Below are positions 59,821 through 64,000 of a stretch of 64,000 bases of DNA, in pieces. Origin of the DNA: Streptomyces violaceorubidus. GTDB taxonomy: Bacteria > Actinomycetota > Actinomycetes > Streptomycetales > Streptomycetaceae. The stretch's first letter is position 1; the number at the start of each line of letters is the position of its first letter. The position numbers and the translations under genes are program-made. Location: the NCBI RefSeq assembly GCF_000717995.1, contig NZ_JODM01000006.1:323342-387341 (forward strand), in the 5' to 3' direction. The notes under the pieces are model-generated. The model was not told the origin of the DNA and searched no databases. It saw only the letters and a list, made by a program, of their open reading frames with translations.

Positions 59821-60216
59821 ATGACACGCATCGCCCTGGTCGCCCTCGTCGTCGACGACTACGACGAGGCGATCCGCTTCTACACCGAGGCCCTCGGCTT
59901 CCGCCTCGCCGAGGACGCGCCCCGGCCCGACGGCTCCCGCTGGGTCGTCGTCGAGCCCGGCGGACCGGGCGGGGGCACCGCCCTGCTGCTGGCCCGCGCC
60001 AAGGGGGAGGGGCAGCGTGCCCGGATCGGCGACCAGACGGGCGGGCGCGTCGGGTTCTTCCTGCACACCGACGACTTCGCCCGCGACCACGCCCGCATGA
60101 CCGCGGCGGGCGTGACCTTCCTGGAGGAACCCCGGCACGAGCCCTACGGTTCGGTCGCCGTCTTCCAGGACCTGTACGGCAACCGCTGGGACCTGCTCCA
60201 GCCCGCCGTCCCCTGA
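59821..60216 (+). CDS. VOC/glyoxalase-fold protein
   Basis: The 131-residue protein has the paired beta-alpha-beta-beta-beta units of the vicinal oxygen chelate fold. It shows [20 protein letters not shown] at the start and [20 protein letters not shown] with [19 protein letters not shown] at the end. His and Glu positions typical for glyoxalase I metal binding are only partly present, so the metal and substrate are not certain. It stands 68 bases before the adenosine deaminase gene. Confidence 0.87.
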   Translation: MTRIALVALVVDDYDEAIRFYTEALGFRLAEDAPRPDGSRWVVVEPGGPGGGTALLLARAKGEGQRARIGDQTGGRVGFFLHTDDFARDHARMTAAGVTFLEEPRHEPYGSVAVFQDLYGNRWDLLQPAVP

Positions 60217-60284
60217 CCCGCCCCCCGGTACTTCACACACCCGTCCCCGCGCTCACGCCCAGAACCGCCGAGGAACCACCGCAC

Positions 60285-61364
60285 ATGTCATCTACGCGCA
60301 TAGACGCCGACACCCTCCGCCGCCTCCCCAAGGCGGTCCTCCACGACCACCTCGACGGCGGCCTGCGCCCGGCGACCGTCGTCGAGCTGGCCGAGAGCGT
60401 CGGCCACACGCTGCCCACCACCGACCCCGACGAGCTGGCCGCCTGGTACTACGAGGCCGCCAACTCCGGTGACCTGGTGCGCTACATCGCCACCTTCGAG
60501 CACACCCTCGCCGTGATGCAGAACCGCGAGGGACTGCTGCGCACCGCCGAGGAGTACGTCCTGGACCTCGCCGCCGACGGCGTCGTCTACGCCGAGGTCC
60601 GCTACGCGCCCGAGCTGAACACCAGGGGCGGGCTGTCGATGAGGGAGGTCGTGGAGACCGTCCAGGAGGGTCTCGCCACCGGCATGGCCAAGGCGGCCGC
60701 CGCCGGGACGCCCGTCCGCGTCGGCACCCTGCTGTGCGGGATGCGGATGTTCGACCGGGTCCGCGAGGCCGCCGACCTCGCGGTCGCCTTCCGGGACGCC
60801 GGTGTCGTCGGATTCGACATCGCCGGCGCCGAGGACGGCTTCCCGCCCGCCGACCACCTCGACGCCTTCGAGCACCTGCGCCGCGAGAACGTGCCCTTCA
60901 CCATCCACGCCGGCGAGGCGCACGGACTCCCCAGCATCCACCAGGCCCTCCAGGTGTGCGGCGCCCAGCGCATCGGCCACGGCGTGCGCATCACCGACGA
61001 CATCCCCGACCTCGCGGCGGGCAAGCTCGGCCGGCTCGCGGCCTGGGTGCGCGACCGCCGCGTCGCCCTGGAGATGTGCCCGACCTCCAACCTCCAGACC
61101 GGCGCCGCCACCTCCATCGCCGAGCACCCGATCACGGCGCTCAAGGACCTCGGCTTCCGCGTCACCCTCAACACCGACAACCGCCTCGTGTCCGGCACGA
61201 CGATGACCCGCGAGATGTCCCTGCTGGTCGAGCAGGCGGACTGGAGCGTCGAGGACCTGCGCACGGTCACCGTGAACGCCCTCAAGAGCGCCTTCGCCCC
61301 CTTCGACGAGCGCAAGGCCCTCATCGAGGACGTGGTCCTGCCGGGCTACGCCTCCGCGCTCTGA
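60285..61364 (+). CDS. add: Adenosine deaminase
   Basis: ATG with GAGGAA upstream; 359 residues. All zinc and catalytic residues are visible: the HxH of [10 protein letters not shown], the catalytic Glu and zinc His in [20 protein letters not shown] (His) and the zinc Asp in LNTDNRLVS. It converts adenosine (and deoxyadenosine) to inosine. It overlaps the convergent DinB gene by 19 bases. No transport or nucleosidase gene is next to it. Confidence 0.95.
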   Translation: MSSTRIDADTLRRLPKAVLHDHLDGGLRPATVVELAESVGHTLPTTDPDELAAWYYEAANSGDLVRYIATFEHTLAVMQNREGLLRTAEEYVLDLAADGVVYAEVRYAPELNTRGGLSMREVVETVQEGLATGMAKAAAAGTPVRVGTLLCGMRMFDRVREAADLAVAFRDAGVVGFDIAGAEDGFPPADHLDAFEHLRRENVPFTIHAGEAHGLPSIHQALQVCGAQRIGHGVRITDDIPDLAAGKLGRLAAWVRDRRVALEMCPTSNLQTGAATSIAEHPITALKDLGFRVTLNTDNRLVSGTTMTREMSLLVEQADWSVEDLRTVTVNALKSAFAPFDERKALIEDVVLPGYASAL

Positions 61365-61861
61365 ACGAGCCCTCGCACATAGGCGGCCTGTCCGACGTGC
61401 TGGAGATCGTCGGACAGGACGCTGACCAGGCGCACGGCGAGGGTGACCGGCGGGTCCCAGTGGTCGTCCACGACCCGCTCCAGGTCCTTGGCGGTCAGCG
61501 AGGCGAGGGCCGAGCGGGTCTGCTCGTGCACGGCGTCGTAGTAGCCGGTCAGCAGGTCGCCCGAGTCGACCCGCACCTTCGCGACCTCGGCGGGGCTGTG
61601 GCCGTACCCCGTGTCGCGGCGGGGCAGCCCCAGGCCGAAGCGTTTCTCCCACTCCCCGGTGAGCCACACCTGGTCCAGCCCGAAGGCGTCGGCGACATGG
61701 TCGTCCTGGACGCGGGTGAGGTGCCAGACCAGCCAGGCGACGGAGTTGGCGTCGTCGGTGGGCCGGGCGTTCAGGCCGTCGGGGTCCAGGCCCTCGACGG
61801 CGGCGTGGACTTCTTCCCGGATGCGGCCGTAGCCCTCGATGAGGATGTCCTTCGCATGCAT
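61346..61861 (-). CDS. DinB/mycothiol-transferase-like protein (DUF664)
   Basis: The 171-residue four-helix protein has the DinB/DUF664 pattern: [39 protein letters not shown] and [20 protein letters not shown], with metal His at the ends of the helices (WHL and QHV). Related actinobacterial proteins use mycothiol as cofactor. The substrate is unknown. It lies between adenosine deaminase and LysR. Confidence 0.82.
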   Translation of the reverse strand: MHAKDILIEGYGRIREEVHAAVEGLDPDGLNARPTDDANSVAWLVWHLTRVQDDHVADAFGLDQVWLTGEWEKRFGLGLPRRDTGYGHSPAEVAKVRVDSGDLLTGYYDAVHEQTRSALASLTAKDLERVVDDHWDPPVTLAVRLVSVLSDDLQHVGQAAYVRGLVQSAEA

Positions 61862-61901
61862 ACGTCCACCATCGCGCAGTCCGCCCGCCCGCGCCCCCCG
61901 T

Positions 61902-62786
61902 TCACGCGCCTCCCGTCTCCAGCAGCCCCATCAGCGCCCGCGCTGCCGGGCTGGTGGCCTGCGCGGGCGGGAGCAGCGCGATGGTCTCGTACTCCGTCCC
62001 GTCCGCGCCCTTGAGCGGCAGCGAGGTGAGGGCGGCCCGCTTGTGCCGGAAGTGCCGCGGCACGACCGCGATGCCGAGGTTCTCGTCGATCAGGTCCAGC
62101 AGCCCGTGCACGTCGTTGACCTCCAGCGGAACGGTCCGCCGGACGCCCGCCGCGGCGAAGACGGCGTCGGTCACGCGGCGCGGACCCCAGTCCGGGTGGA
62201 AGTCGACGAACACCTCGTCGGCCAGGTCCTGCGGGGTCAGCACCGCGCCGTCCCCGGCGAGCCGGTGGTCCGGATGGCACAGCACCGTCATCGGCTCGCC
62301 GGCCAGCGACACCGAGCGCAGCTGGTCCGTGTCCGCCTGGGTGCGGTAGGCGAAGGCCAGGTCGAGCCGTCCCGCCGCGACCTCCTCCGCCAGCTCCCCC
62401 GAGCCCGCCTGCCGCAGCCGGATCTCCACGTCCGGGTGCCGCCGCCGGAAGGCCGCCAGCAACCCGGCCACGGGAACCCCGGCGATGCACTGCTCGGCGC
62501 CCAGCGAGAGCGTCCCGCGCAGCACGCCCTGCACCGCGGCGACCGCCTCGTGCGCCGACCGCACCTGGGCCAGGATCCGCTGCGCCTCGCCCAGCAGCGC
62601 CCGACCGGCCTCCGTCAGCGTCACCCGGCGGGTCGTGCGCACGAACAGCGGCGCCCGCAGCTCCCGCTCCAGCGCCCGGATCGACGCCGACAGGCCGGAC
62701 TGGGACACCAGCAGCCGTTCCGCCGCGCGGGTGAAGTGCTGGTCCTCGGCGACCGCCACGAAGTGCTGGAGATGACGCAGTTCCAT
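61902..62786 (-). CDS. LysR family transcriptional regulator
   Basis: 294 residues: an N-terminal winged helix (MELRHLQHFVAVAEDQHFTR, ERLLVSQSGLSASIRALERE) and a periplasmic-binding-type effector domain (about 90-294). It is divergent from the aldo/keto reductase gene, with a gap of 128 bases, and is likely to control that gene. The small-molecule effector is not known. Confidence 0.93.
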   Translation of the reverse strand: MELRHLQHFVAVAEDQHFTRAAERLLVSQSGLSASIRALERELRAPLFVRTTRRVTLTEAGRALLGEAQRILAQVRSAHEAVAAVQGVLRGTLSLGAEQCIAGVPVAGLLAAFRRRHPDVEIRLRQAGSGELAEEVAAGRLDLAFAYRTQADTDQLRSVSLAGEPMTVLCHPDHRLAGDGAVLTPQDLADEVFVDFHPDWGPRRVTDAVFAAAGVRRTVPLEVNDVHGLLDLIDENLGIAVVPRHFRHKRAALTSLPLKGADGTEYETIALLPPAQATSPAARALMGLLETGGA

Positions 62787-62914
62787 GATTGAGAAGCGTA
62801 ACCGCGCAATCCCATCGCATTCTTCTGTTGGACCACTGCCCGCAGGTCACGGGAGAGTGGAGGACGGTTCCGCCCAAGCCCCGAACCTCGGGGGCCAACC
62901 CCTCTGGAGTCGCG

Positions 62915-63907
<993 letters not shown>

Positions 63908-64000
63908 GGCCTGTTGCGAAAGTGCTGGTCACAGCCATTCATTGATGGCTGCGACCAGCACGGTCGCTTCGTAGCGGACGGCGAGTTTGTCGTACCTCGT
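63908..64000 (-). mobile_element. Right end of an IS5-family insertion sequence (cut by the window edge)
   Basis: The IS end begins GGCCTGTTGCGAAAGTG beside a CTAG tetranucleotide and encloses the last codons of a transposase gene. Only 93 bases are visible. CTAG is a frequent target of this group. Confidence 0.75.
63929..64000 (-). CDS. C-terminal end of an IS5-family transposase (partial)
   Basis: Reading leftward, the last 23 codons encode TRYDKLAVRYEATVLVAAI, then NEWL and a stop. This is the well-known terminal sequence of Streptomyces IS5-family DDE transposases, close to the YREK-type region. The catalytic domain lies outside the window. Confidence 0.85.
   Translation of the reverse strand, partial: TRYDKLAVRYEATVLVAAINEWL

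Overview
The window is high-GC DNA with strong third-position G/C bias, GTG and TTG starts and GTGA/ATGA overlaps. It carries a chaplin, an NsdA/NsdB-type regulator, a type III PKS, SpoIIE-type phosphatases and many secreted enzymes. This indicates a Streptomyces chromosome. From memory, the order type III PKS / TetR / flavin monooxygenase ... ctaD and qcrB duplicates ... nsdB ... long chaplin ... GH19 chitinase matches part of the right arm of the S. coelicolor chromosome (SCO72xx genes); this should be checked by alignment. No rRNA, tRNA or CRISPR array was seen.

Layout. 1-6 kb: the end of a dienoyl-CoA-reductase-like gene, a PadR regulator, a secreted anchored protein, an FN3 lipoprotein, a GH75 chitosanase and a PTS-type dihydroxyacetone kinase operon (dhaKLM). 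6.2-9.7 kb: an island with lower codon bias, bracketed by a 31-bp imperfect direct repeat. It holds a large HTH-NTPase-repeat protein and a small membrane protein. 9.8-14.3 kb: a metallophosphoesterase, a broken MmyB-type regulator, a histidine phosphatase and a multidomain SpoIIE phosphatase. 14.4-17.9 kb: a germicidin-synthase-like type III PKS, a TetR regulator and a flavin monooxygenase, with three near-identical operators in the TetR/monooxygenase gap. 18-21.4 kb: DoxX, NfeD/flotillin and a DUF3152 protease. 21.5-27.3 kb: a two-component system with a frameshifted kinase, a GerMN-like lipoprotein and a very large secreted hydrolase. 27.4-32 kb: a partial second set of respiratory genes (ctaD, a subunit IV gene, qcrB) followed by a copper-storage-like protein.

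32-46.5 kb is mostly housekeeping and accessory genes: an MpaB-like oxygenase, a soluble Ser/Thr kinase with kinesin-light-chain-type repeats, a phytoene-desaturase-like oxidoreductase, a serine hydrolase, an acyl-CoA ligase, an orphan DUF397 protein, a stress protein, an amidase and a phosphotransferase. 46.8-54 kb holds nsdB-like, a degenerate PAS-SpoIIE protein, a Gfo/Idh/MocA oxidoreductase, a release-factor-like protein and a secreted tripeptidyl peptidase. 54-59.3 kb holds a long chaplin with a likely sigma-BldN promoter, a deaminase, an epimerase gene interrupted by an early amber codon, stress-type membrane proteins, a cysteine leader peptide in front of an ssuD remnant, and a GH19 chitinase with DasR-type sites. 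The right edge has a VOC protein, adenosine deaminase, a DinB protein, LysR and an aldo/keto reductase whose end abuts an IS5-family insertion sequence.

Themes are development (chaplin, NsdB-like, germicidin synthase), chitin/chitosan degradation under apparent DasR control, and accessory gene decay: one kinase frameshift, one nonsense codon, two gene remnants and one IS junction.
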